DNA of 64,000 nucleotides from the NCBI GenBank assembly GCA_015063845.1, contig SVTJ01000001.1, positions 248,001-312,000 of the forward strand, given 5' to 3'. Source of the DNA: Oscillospiraceae bacterium (lineage in GTDB: Bacteria > Bacillota > Clostridia > Oscillospirales > CAG-272). This document shows, one piece after another, positions 18,809 to 27,380 of this stretch. Position 1 is the stretch's first letter; each line of letters begins with the position of its first letter. The notes under the pieces are model-generated. The model had not been told where the DNA came from. It saw only the letters and a program-made list of their open reading frames with translations, and made no database searches. The position numbers and the translations under genes were made by a program.

Positions 18809-20164
18809 TTAAAATTCAATATCGTTTGCCGTAAAATCTCCCGTCTTTTTCGTCGGCACTTCCGTTGCGGCAGTCGAGCCTTCAGTACTCGCTTCGATAC
18901 CGCACACCACCTCTTCGAAGGTAACGTTCGGGTTTTGTATGAGTATGTTCAACACGGTCATATAGTCTCGGAGCATCTCACGAGGTGTTACCATACTTTC
19001 AGCCCCCGCACGCGAGAGCGACATTTCAAGAAATCGTACCATCTGCTCTTCGGTAACAAGTGCGGGACAACCGTAGTTTTGCGAATAAAGCTTTGTTATT
19101 CTTGATATCAGTGCAAAAAGCTCGTCGTCGCTAAGACGCTTAAGTCTTATAACGGGACCGATGAAATTATTGTACTTTTCCGAATGGAATCTACTGTCGC
19201 AAAGTCTGCTTCTGAGCGCTTCATAGCTAAAAAGTCCACGTCTCGTATCGTCAAGAAACTGTGGAGTGCCGCCAAACACTATGCCAAGCCCCGAGGCTCT
19301 TCCCTGAAGCGTGTCATTAAACATAGAAAGTATTTTTTCATAATTGTTTTCTCTACTTACGCGATGGCTTATCTTATAGAGATTTACACATTCGTCAATA
19401 AATACGACAAGACCCCTGTATCCCATAAATCTTACGAGCACCGCCCACAGCTTTATAAAGTCATACCAGTTATCGTCATCGATTATTACCGACACGTTAA
19501 AGCCGAGAGATTGTCTTGCCTCGGTCTTGGTCGTAAACTCGCCGCGAAGCCAGCAAAGACACGCCCTCTTTTTATCATCGTCGTCATTGACGAACGAGCG
19601 GTAGTATTCTGCAATGACCCTTGCAAAATCAAAGCCACCCACCATAAATTCTATCTCACGTAGCTTATCGGCAACAGCAACGTTCAGCTGCACAGCAAAC
19701 TCCTCGCTATCGGGCGATATTCCCTTTGCCATGACCTCACTTTTGAGCATATCTATCCAGCGCGCAATGATCTTAGGGAGAGCACCGCCGTCGGGAGAGG
19801 ACTTGGAGGCAAGATTTTTGATAAGCTCTCGGTAAGTGGCAACACCGCTTCCCCCTGTTCCGTAAAGACGGCGCTCGGGTGAGAGATCGGCATCTGCGGT
19901 AATAAAATCACGCTCAAGCGCGTATCCGCGTATAAGCTGAATAAGAAAGCTCTTTCCGCTTCCGTATCTGCCGATAACGAAACGCATCGTTGCGCCACCT
20001 TCATTTATTTGCTCAAGGTCGGAAAGAAGTGCTGCAATCTCGTCCTTTCTTCCTATCGCAACGTAAGGAGCGCCCGTCCTCGGAACGACCCCCGCGGCAA
20101 GTGAGGAAAGGAGTGTATTCAATATTCTTTTTGGTACTTTTTGTACGTTAACATCGTTATTCAT
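18809..20164 (-). CDS. BrxD-type (DUF2791-like) ATP-binding protein
   Basis: 451-aa P-loop ATPase resembling BrxD of BREX type 2 (PF10923 family). Walker A GRYGSGKS at 65-72, Walker B LVVFIDE at 252-258, a sensor-like GIVFGGTPQF at 294-303 and a conserved Arg segment EALRSRL at 315-321. The start ATG 20164 follows GGAGATAAAT; 13 nt separate it from the TerB gene upstream. In known loci this ATPase family accompanies a helicase of the type encoded next. Here the PglX methylase, PglZ phosphatase and PglW/Y proteins of BREX are absent, so this is a stand-alone module. Function inferred, family assignment good. Confidence 0.82.
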   Translation of the reverse strand: MNNDVNVQKVPKRILNTLLSSLAAGVVPRTGAPYVAIGRKDEIAALLSDLEQINEGGATMRFVIGRYGSGKSFLIQLIRGYALERDFITADADLSPERRLYGTGGSGVATYRELIKNLASKSSPDGGALPKIIARWIDMLKSEVMAKGISPDSEEFAVQLNVAVADKLREIEFMVGGFDFARVIAEYYRSFVNDDDDKKRACLCWLRGEFTTKTEARQSLGFNVSVIIDDDNWYDFIKLWAVLVRFMGYRGLVVFIDECVNLYKISHRVSRENNYEKILSMFNDTLQGRASGLGIVFGGTPQFLDDTRRGLFSYEALRSRLCDSRFHSEKYNNFIGPVIRLKRLSDDELFALISRITKLYSQNYGCPALVTEEQMVRFLEMSLSRAGAESMVTPREMLRDYMTVLNILIQNPNVTFEEVVCGIEASTEGSTAATEVPTKKTGDFTANDIEF

Positions 20165-20177
20165 ATTTATCTCCATT

Positions 20178-21776
20178 TCATTCGAGCATATCTCTGTAAT
20201 CGTCAATGACAGAATAATCACCGTCATAGCCGTCTATAATTATATCGCCGATAACCTCGACTGCGATCTGATTTATCGTGTCAACAATGGCGTCAATGGG
20301 TCTTGCAAGCTTTCGTGAAGTCTTTTCAAGAACTGAAGTATCTTTGTCAGCAAGTGCTCTCACACAATCCAAATACTCACCGAGCGCACTTGAAAGAGCC
20401 TGTTCGTCTTCAAAAGCTGTCGGTGTCTCGATTTGCTGCGGTGCTTGTTCGACTGACGCAACAGGCTCGGGGACTTCATCAAAAGCTTCTACAAGCTCTC
20501 TGGTAGTCTCCCAAGACTCGCTTTCGATCCTTGCGGCATTTGAAAGATCGAGCTCTGTGTGCGGCAGATCGTATAATACGTCATAAGCCTGCACCTCTTG
20601 CTTTTTCACCGTCTGTCGGGTACGCTTGGGCAAATAAGTATTAAAATATTCGTCAATGACCGCTTGAATATCGTTTGGCAAAGAATACACAGTAAGCTTT
20701 GACTTAACGAATATGTGGGTCCTTATTCTGTTTTCACAGTGCTTTACGGCATCGCCTATGAGAAAGCGAAGCTCGTGCGAACGCGAAAACGAACAATAGT
20801 GCACCTCAACGGTATATCTGTTTTGAGTTGAGCATATCGCCCCCTCGAATGCTTTTGTAGTAACCTTACAGTCACCGAACGGCACCCCTGAAAGTATCCT
20901 ATCATTCTTAGAAAGATACTCCACCACCTTGCAAATAGCCGCGGGAACGTGCTCGTCAAAAAGTGCGAGAGCATCGCCTTTTGCAAATTTACTCGACTTA
21001 TAATCGTACGAACAGCAATGTGTAAGAAGCGTCTGCGTCCAACCATGGATATCGTTTTGCGGAACCCTGACAAAATACTCTTTGAGCGTAACCGCATTTT
21101 TTACCAAAAAACGGGAGTGTTTTTTGGACGGAGAAAGCTTGTGTATCAAGCTGAAATCGCAGATCCACTTAATGTATTTTGGTAAAGTGCCCTTTAAAAT
21201 ATCGCGGTAATTCACGACGACCTCTGTCATAAGCTCGCGTGCATCGTAAGGCGTTATTTTCCCTTCGAGGTTTATCAGCTCAAACATAAGAAGGTTTATA
21301 TAGCAGCTGTTTGTGGCTATATAAGAGCCGTTTCTAAGACATTCTCTCCACCAAAAATAATATGCTTTTTGTTCGTTTGTCAGCTGATCGTACTGAGGTG
21401 AATACGAAAAGAAATCGCAGTAATCGCATTCCGTACCGACAACATCCCAGTATTCAGCCGCTTCATGGCAAAAATCAACGTAAAATTCATAAGAGGAACA
21501 CTCCTTGTATAAAAGGACCCTGTGAAGCAAAGGATTTGACGGCTCATAGCTGTCCGTGGGCTGTTTGTCATCCAACTTGTTTTGTAAAGTTATCGTTCTC
21601 GTGATCACGGTATCCGACAGCTTATTCTCAGCATTTTCATCAGCTCCGCTACCGTCGCTTATATCAACGGTAGACGTGGACTTACGCATAGCCCGTATAG
21701 GTCGCTGACTCGGAACGAGCGATGATATATCCCAAAAAGCATTAAGAGCTTCATACTTGTTTTTATACTCAGACAA
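20178..21776 (-). CDS. TerB_N/TerB_C domain protein
   Basis: 532 aa, TTG start at 21776 preceded by AAAGGAGGAATCGAT. After a low-complexity stretch (20-75), residues 80-215 match the TerB_N pattern (NPLLHRVLLYKECSSYEFYVDF, a YFWWRECLRNG segment, FELINLEGK). The middle part is unassigned. The last 100 residues (EYLDCVRALADK... INQIAVEVIGDIIIDG... YSVIDDYRDML) fit TerB_C. TerB-domain proteins were proposed from tellurite-resistance-related and phage-response systems; the biochemical role is unknown. First gene of the three-gene operon with BrxD-like ATPase and helicase. Confidence 0.8.
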   Translation of the reverse strand: MSEYKNKYEALNAFWDISSLVPSQRPIRAMRKSTSTVDISDGSGADENAENKLSDTVITRTITLQNKLDDKQPTDSYEPSNPLLHRVLLYKECSSYEFYVDFCHEAAEYWDVVGTECDYCDFFSYSPQYDQLTNEQKAYYFWWRECLRNGSYIATNSCYINLLMFELINLEGKITPYDARELMTEVVVNYRDILKGTLPKYIKWICDFSLIHKLSPSKKHSRFLVKNAVTLKEYFVRVPQNDIHGWTQTLLTHCCSYDYKSSKFAKGDALALFDEHVPAAICKVVEYLSKNDRILSGVPFGDCKVTTKAFEGAICSTQNRYTVEVHYCSFSRSHELRFLIGDAVKHCENRIRTHIFVKSKLTVYSLPNDIQAVIDEYFNTYLPKRTRQTVKKQEVQAYDVLYDLPHTELDLSNAARIESESWETTRELVEAFDEVPEPVASVEQAPQQIETPTAFEDEQALSSALGEYLDCVRALADKDTSVLEKTSRKLARPIDAIVDTINQIAVEVIGDIIIDGYDGDYSVIDDYRDMLE

Positions 21777-21809
21777 ATCGATTCCTCCTTTCAAATAAGT
21801 TATCATTAT

Positions 21810-21838
21810 ATTTTACCATGATATGAGTTCAATGTCAA
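21810..21838 (-). promoter_or_regulatory. Promoter of the TerB-ATPase-helicase operon
   Basis: Minus-strand -35 TTGACA (21833-21838), 17-bp spacer, -10 TAAAAT (21810-21815), about 34 nt before the TTG start. Divergent to the ylxM promoter 46 bp away. Confidence 0.8.
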
Positions 21839-21883
21839 TAAACTGTAAGGAATATTTATTTTGAAATTTTTTTAAAAAAGGTG

Positions 21884-21912
21884 TTGACAAGTATACCTTT
21901 TTGTGTTATACT
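21884..21912 (+). promoter_or_regulatory. ylxM-ffh promoter
   Basis: -35 TTGACA (21884-21889), 17-bp spacer, -10 TATACT (21907-21912); leader of about 50 nt to the ylxM ATG. Confidence 0.8.
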
Positions 21913-21967
21913 TTGTAAAGCGTTTTGCTTTACACCTCAAAAAGTGATCAAAAAGGGCGTGCGTTTT

Positions 21968-22303
21968 ATGTTCGAAAAAAATCTAACTCTTGGATATTTG
22001 CTTGATTTTTACGGCGAGCTTCTTCCCGAAAGAAAACGCTCGGTCGTCGATATGTACTATAATGAGGATCTTTCGCTTGGTGAGATCGCCGAGCAGATCG
22101 GTATCTCGCGCCAAGGTGTCCGAGATATCGTAAAGAAATCCGAAGAAGAGCTTTTGTTCTATGAAGAAAAGCTTAAACTCGCGAGTAAGCTGCAGGCAGC
22201 TGAGAAAAAAGCTGAGGAACTAAGCGAGCTCGCAAAACTAGCAAACGTTCCCGAGGATATTCAAAGCAAGATAAACGAGCTTTCATTACTGATATCTCAG
22301 TAA
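21968..22303 (+). CDS. ylxM: YlxM family HTH protein, SRP-associated
   Basis: 111-aa DNA-binding-like protein with a sigma-70 region 4-type helix-turn-helix (RKRSVVDMYYNEDLSLGEIAEQIGIS, then RQGVRDIVKKSEEEL) and a C-terminal coiled coil rich in Lys/Glu. YlxM is regularly encoded before ffh and modulates or accompanies the signal recognition particle. The ATG at 21968 is used because earlier in-frame codons overlap the promoter; the ribosome site AAAGGG is weak. It is followed by ffh after 34 nt. Confidence 0.92.
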   Translation: MFEKNLTLGYLLDFYGELLPERKRSVVDMYYNEDLSLGEIAEQIGISRQGVRDIVKKSEEELLFYEEKLKLASKLQAAEKKAEELSELAKLANVPEDIQSKINELSLLISQ

Positions 22304-22337
22304 GAGCAAGCATTACGGAATAAAGGAAGGTGATATT

Positions 22338-23678
22338 ATGTTTCAAGGCTTAAGTGAAAAGCTGGAAAATGCCTTCAAGAAGTTCAAAAACAAGGGCAAG
22401 CTTACCGAAGCCGACATAAAGGCAGGTATGCGTGAGATAAAGCTTGCGCTTCTTGAAGCAGACGTCAACTTCAAGGTAGTTAAAGACTTTATCAACAGTG
22501 TTTCCGAAAGAGCGGTCGGTGCTGAGGTGCTCGAATCCCTACTTCCCGCTCAGCAGATAGTTAAAATAGTCAACGAGGAGCTCACCGCTCTTATGGGCGG
22601 AACTCAAGCAAAGCTTACTATCGCTTCCAAGCCCCCTACGGTCGTTATGATGGTAGGTCTTCAGGGCGCGGGTAAAACAACGCATGCAGGTAAGCTTGCG
22701 GGTATGTACAAAAAGCAAGGAAAGCATCCGTTGCTCGTAGCGTGCGACGTTTACCGTCCCGCCGCTATCAAGCAGCTCGAGATCGTTGGAGAAAAGCTTG
22801 ACATTCCCGTGTTCACCATGGGTGACAAGGTATCCCCCGTCAAGATAGCCGAGGAAGGCGTCAAATTTGCTAACCAAAAGGGCTACGATATGGTATTTAT
22901 CGATACCGCTGGACGCTTGCACGTTGACGAAGAGCTGATGAAGGAGCTTCAAAACATCAAGGAAAAAGTCGAGCCCGCCGAGATATTGCTCACGATCGAC
23001 GCAATGATAGGTCAGGATGCTGTCAACGTGGCTAAGACCTTCAACGAGCTTCTTGATATAACGGGTGTCATATTGACAAAGCTTGACGGTGACACGCGTG
23101 GCGGTGCCGCACTTTCTGTAAAGCACGTCACTGGAAAGCCCATTAAGTTTATCGGTACGGGAGAAAAGCTTGATGCTATCGAGCCATTCCACCCCGAGCG
23201 AATGGCATCAAGAATTCTCGGAATGGGAGACGTACTTTCTCTCATCGAAAAAGCGGAGCAAGCTTATGATGAAAAGAAGGCGGCTGAGCTTGAGAAGAAG
23301 ATACGCGAGCAGACCTTTACACTTGACGATTACCTCGATCAGTTTGAGCAGCTCAAAAGCATGGGAAGCCTCGAGCAGATAATGGGTATGATGCCCGGTA
23401 TGAACGCAGGCGCGCTTAAGGACGCTAAGATCGATGAAAGAATGCTTGCGCGTACCGAAGCGATAATCAAATCGATGACCCCTTATGAGCGTCAAAAACC
23501 CGAAATTCTTGGCGCATCACGCAAAAAGCGTATTGCTGCAGGAAGCGGAACGACGGTTGAAGAGGTCAACAAGCTTCTTAAACAGTTTGACCAGACAAGA
23601 AAGCTTATGAAGCAGTTCTCTAACCCCAAGCAGATGTCAAGATTTGGCAAAAAGAAGATGAAAATTCCGTTCAATTGA
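22338..23678 (+). CDS. ffh: Signal recognition particle protein Ffh
   Basis: GTPase that binds signal sequences of nascent membrane proteins and the SRP RNA and docks with FtsY. 446 aa: N domain, G domain with P-loop GLQGAGKTT (107-115), DTAGR and TKLDGD, then the methionine-rich M domain from about residue 310 (IMGMMPGMNAG, SMTPYERQKPEIL, RIAAGSG). Downstream gene order ffh-rpsP-khpA is the conserved Firmicutes arrangement. Confidence 0.98.
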   Translation: MFQGLSEKLENAFKKFKNKGKLTEADIKAGMREIKLALLEADVNFKVVKDFINSVSERAVGAEVLESLLPAQQIVKIVNEELTALMGGTQAKLTIASKPPTVVMMVGLQGAGKTTHAGKLAGMYKKQGKHPLLVACDVYRPAAIKQLEIVGEKLDIPVFTMGDKVSPVKIAEEGVKFANQKGYDMVFIDTAGRLHVDEELMKELQNIKEKVEPAEILLTIDAMIGQDAVNVAKTFNELLDITGVILTKLDGDTRGGAALSVKHVTGKPIKFIGTGEKLDAIEPFHPERMASRILGMGDVLSLIEKAEQAYDEKKAAELEKKIREQTFTLDDYLDQFEQLKSMGSLEQIMGMMPGMNAGALKDAKIDERMLARTEAIIKSMTPYERQKPEILGASRKKRIAAGSGTTVEEVNKLLKQFDQTRKLMKQFSNPKQMSRFGKKKMKIPFN

Positions 23679-23750
23679 CCGCTACTAAGCCGGCCACGGA
23701 TTTTTATAAATTTTAAAAAAATTATTTTATATTTTTGGAGGAAACAAAAA

Positions 23751-23990
23751 ATGGCAGTTAAAATGAGACTTAGAAGAATGGGCGCAAAGAAGGCTCCTAC
23801 TTACCGTGTTATCATCGCTGATAGCCGTTCTCCCAGAGACGGTCGTTTCATCGAGGAGATCGGTTTCTTCAACCCCCGCAACGACGAGCTCAAGATCGAT
23901 GCTGACAAGGCAAAGACATGGCTCTCCAACGGCGCACAGCCCACTGATACCGTAAAAGCTCTTCTCAAGAAGTCCGGCATCGTAGACTGA
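23751..23990 (+). CDS. rpsP: 30S ribosomal protein S16
   Basis: 79 aa beginning [19 protein letters not shown], the unmistakable S16 N terminus; binds 16S rRNA in the 30S body. Strong TTGGAGG ribosome site. It sits between ffh and khpA. The 72-nt gap after ffh contains no clear terminator. Confidence 0.98.
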   Translation: MAVKMRLRRMGAKKAPTYRVIIADSRSPRDGRFIEEIGFFNPRNDELKIDADKAKTWLSNGAQPTDTVKALLKKSGIVD

Positions 23991-24009
23991 TCGGAACAGG
24001 TGAGTGCAG

Positions 24010-24246
24010 ATGACCGATTTAAAAGAAACCCTGAGCAACATTGCCAAGGCTATTGTCGATCATCCCGATGACGTAACCGTTCTCAAAACTGAAGAAGAGG
24101 ACAAAGTTACCCTTGTTCTCAGCGTCGCAGAAAGCGATATGGGAATGGTTATCGGTAAAAACGGTAAGATCGCCAAGGCGATTCGCACGGTGATGAGAGC
24201 AGCCGCTTCCGCCGATGGCAAGGAAGTCAATGTTGTGATCAGATAA
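24010..24246 (+). CDS. khpA: KH-domain RNA-binding protein KhpA
   Basis: 78-aa single KH domain with the RNA-binding GxxG loop in VIGKNGKIAKAI; in Firmicutes KhpA pairs with KhpB/EloR in RNA-based control of cell elongation and division. ATG 24010 preferred, with AGGTGA upstream; a GTG two codons earlier overlaps that site. Conserved neighbour of rpsP. Followed by an intrinsic terminator. Confidence 0.95.
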   Translation: MTDLKETLSNIAKAIVDHPDDVTVLKTEEEDKVTLVLSVAESDMGMVIGKNGKIAKAIRTVMRAAASADGKEVNVVIR

Positions 24247-24260
24247 TTCTGTAAAACTTC

Positions 24261-24310
24261 AGAGAAACAGAGCGTTTTCGGCGTTTTGCCGTAGCGCTCT
24301 TTCTCTTTTA
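24261..24310 (+). terminator. Terminator after khpA
   Basis: Long hairpin whose outer arms AGAGAAAcAGAGCG (24261-24274) and CGCTCTttCTCT (24295-24306), with an inner CGGC/GCCG pairing, precede TTTTA. Ends the ylxM-ffh-rpsP-khpA message. Confidence 0.8.
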
Positions 24311-24321
24311 GGAGACAAAAA

Positions 24322-24738
24322 ATGCAAGATAACAGCTATAATTCTTTAGAGAAAAAGCTTAAAGAAAATTCTTTGACATGCGCGTCAGTACTCGAAAAAT
24401 ATTTGACAGAGCTTGAGAATGACACTAATGGTATTCCCTTTGAATCCTTAAAAGAAACATACTACATATACTCCTGTAAGCTGATCTCAGCTCTTGAAAG
24501 CTGTGAGCTTGTTGCCCTTGAGGCTTCACGTCAGATCATTTCTTCAGACGCGGCAAACGACCGAGAGGCGGTTGCTGACTTTGAAAAGCTTCTTGACCGC
24601 TATATACTGATGAGAAAGACGGTCGAGGAATACCTCACCGATACCGAAACGTATCTGTCAAATGCAGGCGAGAAATTCCCTCGCTTGAATATAATGCGAT
24701 GTGCCGAAATAACACTTAGAAAAATAGTAATTCTTTAA
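24322..24738 (+). CDS. Hypothetical all-helical protein
   Basis: 138 aa, not recognised. It is rich in Leu, Glu, Lys and Ser without signal peptide, membrane segment or cysteine motif; heptad-like stretches (LEKKLKENSL, LLDRYILMRKTVEEYL) suggest a helical bundle or coiled coil. A good AGGAGA ribosome site and codon use like its neighbours support it as real. It lies directly behind the khpA terminator and 87 nt before mgtE, and no promoter stands out. General appearance resembles small chaperone or flagellar-accessory proteins, but I do not assign a function. Confidence 0.6.
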   Translation: MQDNSYNSLEKKLKENSLTCASVLEKYLTELENDTNGIPFESLKETYYIYSCKLISALESCELVALEASRQIISSDAANDREAVADFEKLLDRYILMRKTVEEYLTDTETYLSNAGEKFPRLNIMRCAEITLRKIVIL

Positions 24739-24825
24739 AATATTACTCCGCAATTCGGGCAAACTAAACCCATACTTCCCTATCCCGACATATACTACAT
24801 ATGAACCGCTTGGGAGGTGAGGAGA

Positions 24826-26160
24826 ATGGAACAAAAACAGCTTGAGCTGTTTTATTCTGGCAAATACAACGAGCTTATTTGCGAGCTTGACCAAATGAAT
24901 GCCGTCGATATCGCAGATATGTTGAGTTCGCTTAGCATTCCACAGGTCGCCCAAATATTCAGAATGTTAAAAAAGGACGTTTGTGCCGATATTTTTGCAG
25001 AGTTTGACAGCGATATACAAGAAGCTCTTATATGCTCGATGCAAGAGCAAGAGATATCACATTTTATCGACAAGCTCGCTATGGACGATACTGTCGATAT
25101 GCTCGAAGAGCTTCCCGCGAACGTTGTCGAACGAATACTGAAAAGCACGTCACTGTCGAGACGAAAAGAGATCAATAAATTTTTGCAATACCCCGAAAAC
25201 AGCGCAGGAAGTATCATGACGTCTGAGCTTGTACGCATCAAAAGCTCAATGACCGTATCACAAGCCGTTGAGCACGTACGAAGCACGGGGATCGATAAAG
25301 AAACGGTTTACGTAATATACGTAACCGACGCGTCAAGACGTCTGAGAGGCACGCTCGAGCTTAAAGATCTGTTGTTCGCTTCCCCGACGGAACGCATATA
25401 TAACATTATGGATACTGGCGTTATTTTCGCAAAAACCACCGACAAAAGACAAACCATAACCGATATGATCTCAAAATACGATCTGCTTGCGCTTCCAATA
25501 GTTGACAGTGAGGACAGACTTGTCGGAATAGTTACGTTTGACGATGCACTTGACGTCATAAATGACGATGCAACAAAGGATATCGAAAAAATGGGAGCTA
25601 TCGTTCCCGCAAACAAACCGTATTTAAAAACAGGTGTGATATATACCTGGCTGCAACGTATCCCTTGGCTGTTGATACTGATGCTCTCCGCTTCGCTTAC
25701 AGGAGCTATAATCACTCACTTTGAAGGCTCTCTGCAAAGGGCAGTTGTCCTCACAGCGTTTATCCCGATGCTTATGGGATCCGGCGGAAACGCGGGTGGG
25801 CAGGCATCGGTGACTGTAATTCGAAGTATGTCGCTCGGCGAGATACGAATGAAAGATTTTCTTCCCGTCTTATGGAAAGAGCTGAGGGTATCTCTGCTGT
25901 GCGGAGCAACTCTTGCTGTTGCGGCGTTCGCTAAGGTGTTCCTATTTGACAAAGTCGGTGTATACGTAGCTCTTGCGGTCTCTCTCACACTTCTCGCCAC
26001 TGTGATAGTGGCAAAGCTCGTGGGTGCTTCCCTGCCTATTTTAGCAAAGCGAATAGGGCTTGATCCCGCTGTAATGGCAAGTCCGTTTATCACGACCATA
26101 GTAGATGCGATATCTTTGGCTATCTATTTTTCAATATCGACAAAAATACTCGGAATATGA
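24826..26160 (+). CDS. mgtE: Magnesium transporter MgtE
   Basis: 444-aa Mg2+ channel/transporter of the cytoplasmic membrane. Cytosolic MgtE N domain (about 1-125, helical repeats), two CBS domains (about 125-250, ending GIVTFDDALDVI), then five membrane helices from about 275; GSGGNAGGQAS is the conserved pore-region motif. Start ATG 24826 is preceded by GGGAGGTGAGGAG. The 87-nt upstream gap is too short for an M-box riboswitch. Its 3' end overlaps the convergent glycosyltransferase gene by 37 nt. Confidence 0.95.
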   Translation: MEQKQLELFYSGKYNELICELDQMNAVDIADMLSSLSIPQVAQIFRMLKKDVCADIFAEFDSDIQEALICSMQEQEISHFIDKLAMDDTVDMLEELPANVVERILKSTSLSRRKEINKFLQYPENSAGSIMTSELVRIKSSMTVSQAVEHVRSTGIDKETVYVIYVTDASRRLRGTLELKDLLFASPTERIYNIMDTGVIFAKTTDKRQTITDMISKYDLLALPIVDSEDRLVGIVTFDDALDVINDDATKDIEKMGAIVPANKPYLKTGVIYTWLQRIPWLLILMLSASLTGAIITHFEGSLQRAVVLTAFIPMLMGSGGNAGGQASVTVIRSMSLGEIRMKDFLPVLWKELRVSLLCGATLAVAAFAKVFLFDKVGVYVALAVSLTLLATVIVAKLVGASLPILAKRIGLDPAVMASPFITTIVDAISLAIYFSISTKILGI

Positions 26161-27278
26161 CCGCGTTTTTGATAACTGACGTAAAGGTTATCGTAAAGCG
26201 CGGTCGTTTTTTTCGTCATTGCAACAGCATTTAATTCCTCATTAAAACGCGCAACTGCCGCCTTCGACATCTTCGAGTAAAGCTCTTTATCATAGGTCAG
26301 CTTTTTAACGCATTTAGCAAGTGCGTTGTGGTCATAAGCACGGCAAACGTATCCATTCTCTCCGTTACGTACCATATAAGGATTTCCACCGTAATCACTG
26401 ACTATTGCGGGAAGTCCCAGCGACATTCCCTCAGAAAGCGCGAGCGATGAGGTCTCTGTGCCTATCGAGCAATTTATATTTATATCGGCAATGTTCATAT
26501 ACGGAGCTACGTCGTCCACAAAGCCTGCAAAAATAACGTATTTATCAATACAGTATCCCCCGCAAAGTTCTAAAAGATGTTCTTTTTCGCTTCCCTCGCC
26601 GAGCAGTAAGACCTTTATAGGTAGACCGTCGTCTATCAGCTGTTTTACCGCCTCAAAAAACCATATATGCCCCTTGTAGGCTTCCAGTCGGGCATTCATA
26701 ATCAAAACTATTTCGTCAGTCGCAATATCCAAGCTTTTTCGTTGCGCGGATTTTTGAGCACTGTCAAGTATTTTAAGTTGTTCAGCGCCGTTGATTATGA
26801 CCGTTATTTTATCTTTGTCTACACCGAGCTCCAACAGATTTTGCCGTGCAGCATACGCGACCGCAATAAATCTATCTGACAGTGCCGTATTTATCTTACC
26901 AATGATTTTTACGAGTAGTTTGTTTTTATATTTGGGCGGAAATACGCAATGGCGCGTACAAATTTTCACAGGCACACGGCAAAGCTTGGCGGCGATCCGT
27001 GCGCTGAGAGCACCGTGACAGTTTATGACATCGGGGGCAAGTCTTTTTATTATACGCAGATATTTAAACACCGCAAACACATCAAATGACTTGTCTCCGA
27101 TACACTTTATCTCTATAACTTCTGCCGAAACATCTCTGAGGCGTGCGGCAAGCGCGCTTCCTCTTGGAAGCAAAACCGTTGTGTTATACGTTTCGAGATC
27201 TGTGTTCTTCAATCTGTTCACAAGCAGCACGCCTGCTCCGCCTATATTGGTATCACTGATGACCTCAACAATTTTCAT
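26124..27278 (-). CDS. Glycosyltransferase family 4 protein
   Basis: 384-aa GT-B fold glycosyltransferase. The N-terminal acceptor domain has GGAGVLLVNRL near residue 13; the C-terminal donor domain has KGHIWFFEAVKQL, GEGSEKEHL, the FAGFVDDVAPYMN segment and the GT4 glutamate motif EGMSLGLPAIVSDYGG. No membrane helix. Substrate unknown: acceptor could be a cell-surface polysaccharide or lipid. ATG 27278 follows AAAGGGG. Single-gene unit, bounded upstream by a terminator and overlapping mgtE tail to tail. Confidence 0.85.
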   Translation of the reverse strand: MKIVEVISDTNIGGAGVLLVNRLKNTDLETYNTTVLLPRGSALAARLRDVSAEVIEIKCIGDKSFDVFAVFKYLRIIKRLAPDVINCHGALSARIAAKLCRVPVKICTRHCVFPPKYKNKLLVKIIGKINTALSDRFIAVAYAARQNLLELGVDKDKITVIINGAEQLKILDSAQKSAQRKSLDIATDEIVLIMNARLEAYKGHIWFFEAVKQLIDDGLPIKVLLLGEGSEKEHLLELCGGYCIDKYVIFAGFVDDVAPYMNIADININCSIGTETSSLALSEGMSLGLPAIVSDYGGNPYMVRNGENGYVCRAYDHNALAKCVKKLTYDKELYSKMSKAAVARFNEELNAVAMTKKTTALYDNLYVSYQKRGHIPSIFVDIEK

Positions 27279-27324
27279 AATCTTACCCCTTTGTAAGTTT
27301 ACAATTATCTTATCCCAAAGAGGC

Positions 27325-27360
27325 AAAAAAATGCAAGCTTTGTGTTCTTAAAGCTTGCAT
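27325..27360 (-). terminator. Terminator of the HTH-S24 gene
   Basis: Perfect stem ATGCAAGCTTT/AAAGCTTGCAT (27331-27341 and 27350-27360) followed on the minus strand by six U residues (27325-27330). Confidence 0.85.
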
Positions 27361-27380
27361 TTTTATTGGGTGTTTATCTG

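Noticed and set aside
16584..21776. Full BREX type 2 system
   Set aside because: Only BrxD-like and BrxHI-like proteins are present; PglX, PglZ, PglW and PglY are missing on both sides.
24739..24825. Possible M-box magnesium riboswitch before mgtE
   Set aside because: The gap is only 87 nt and lacks the M-box architecture.
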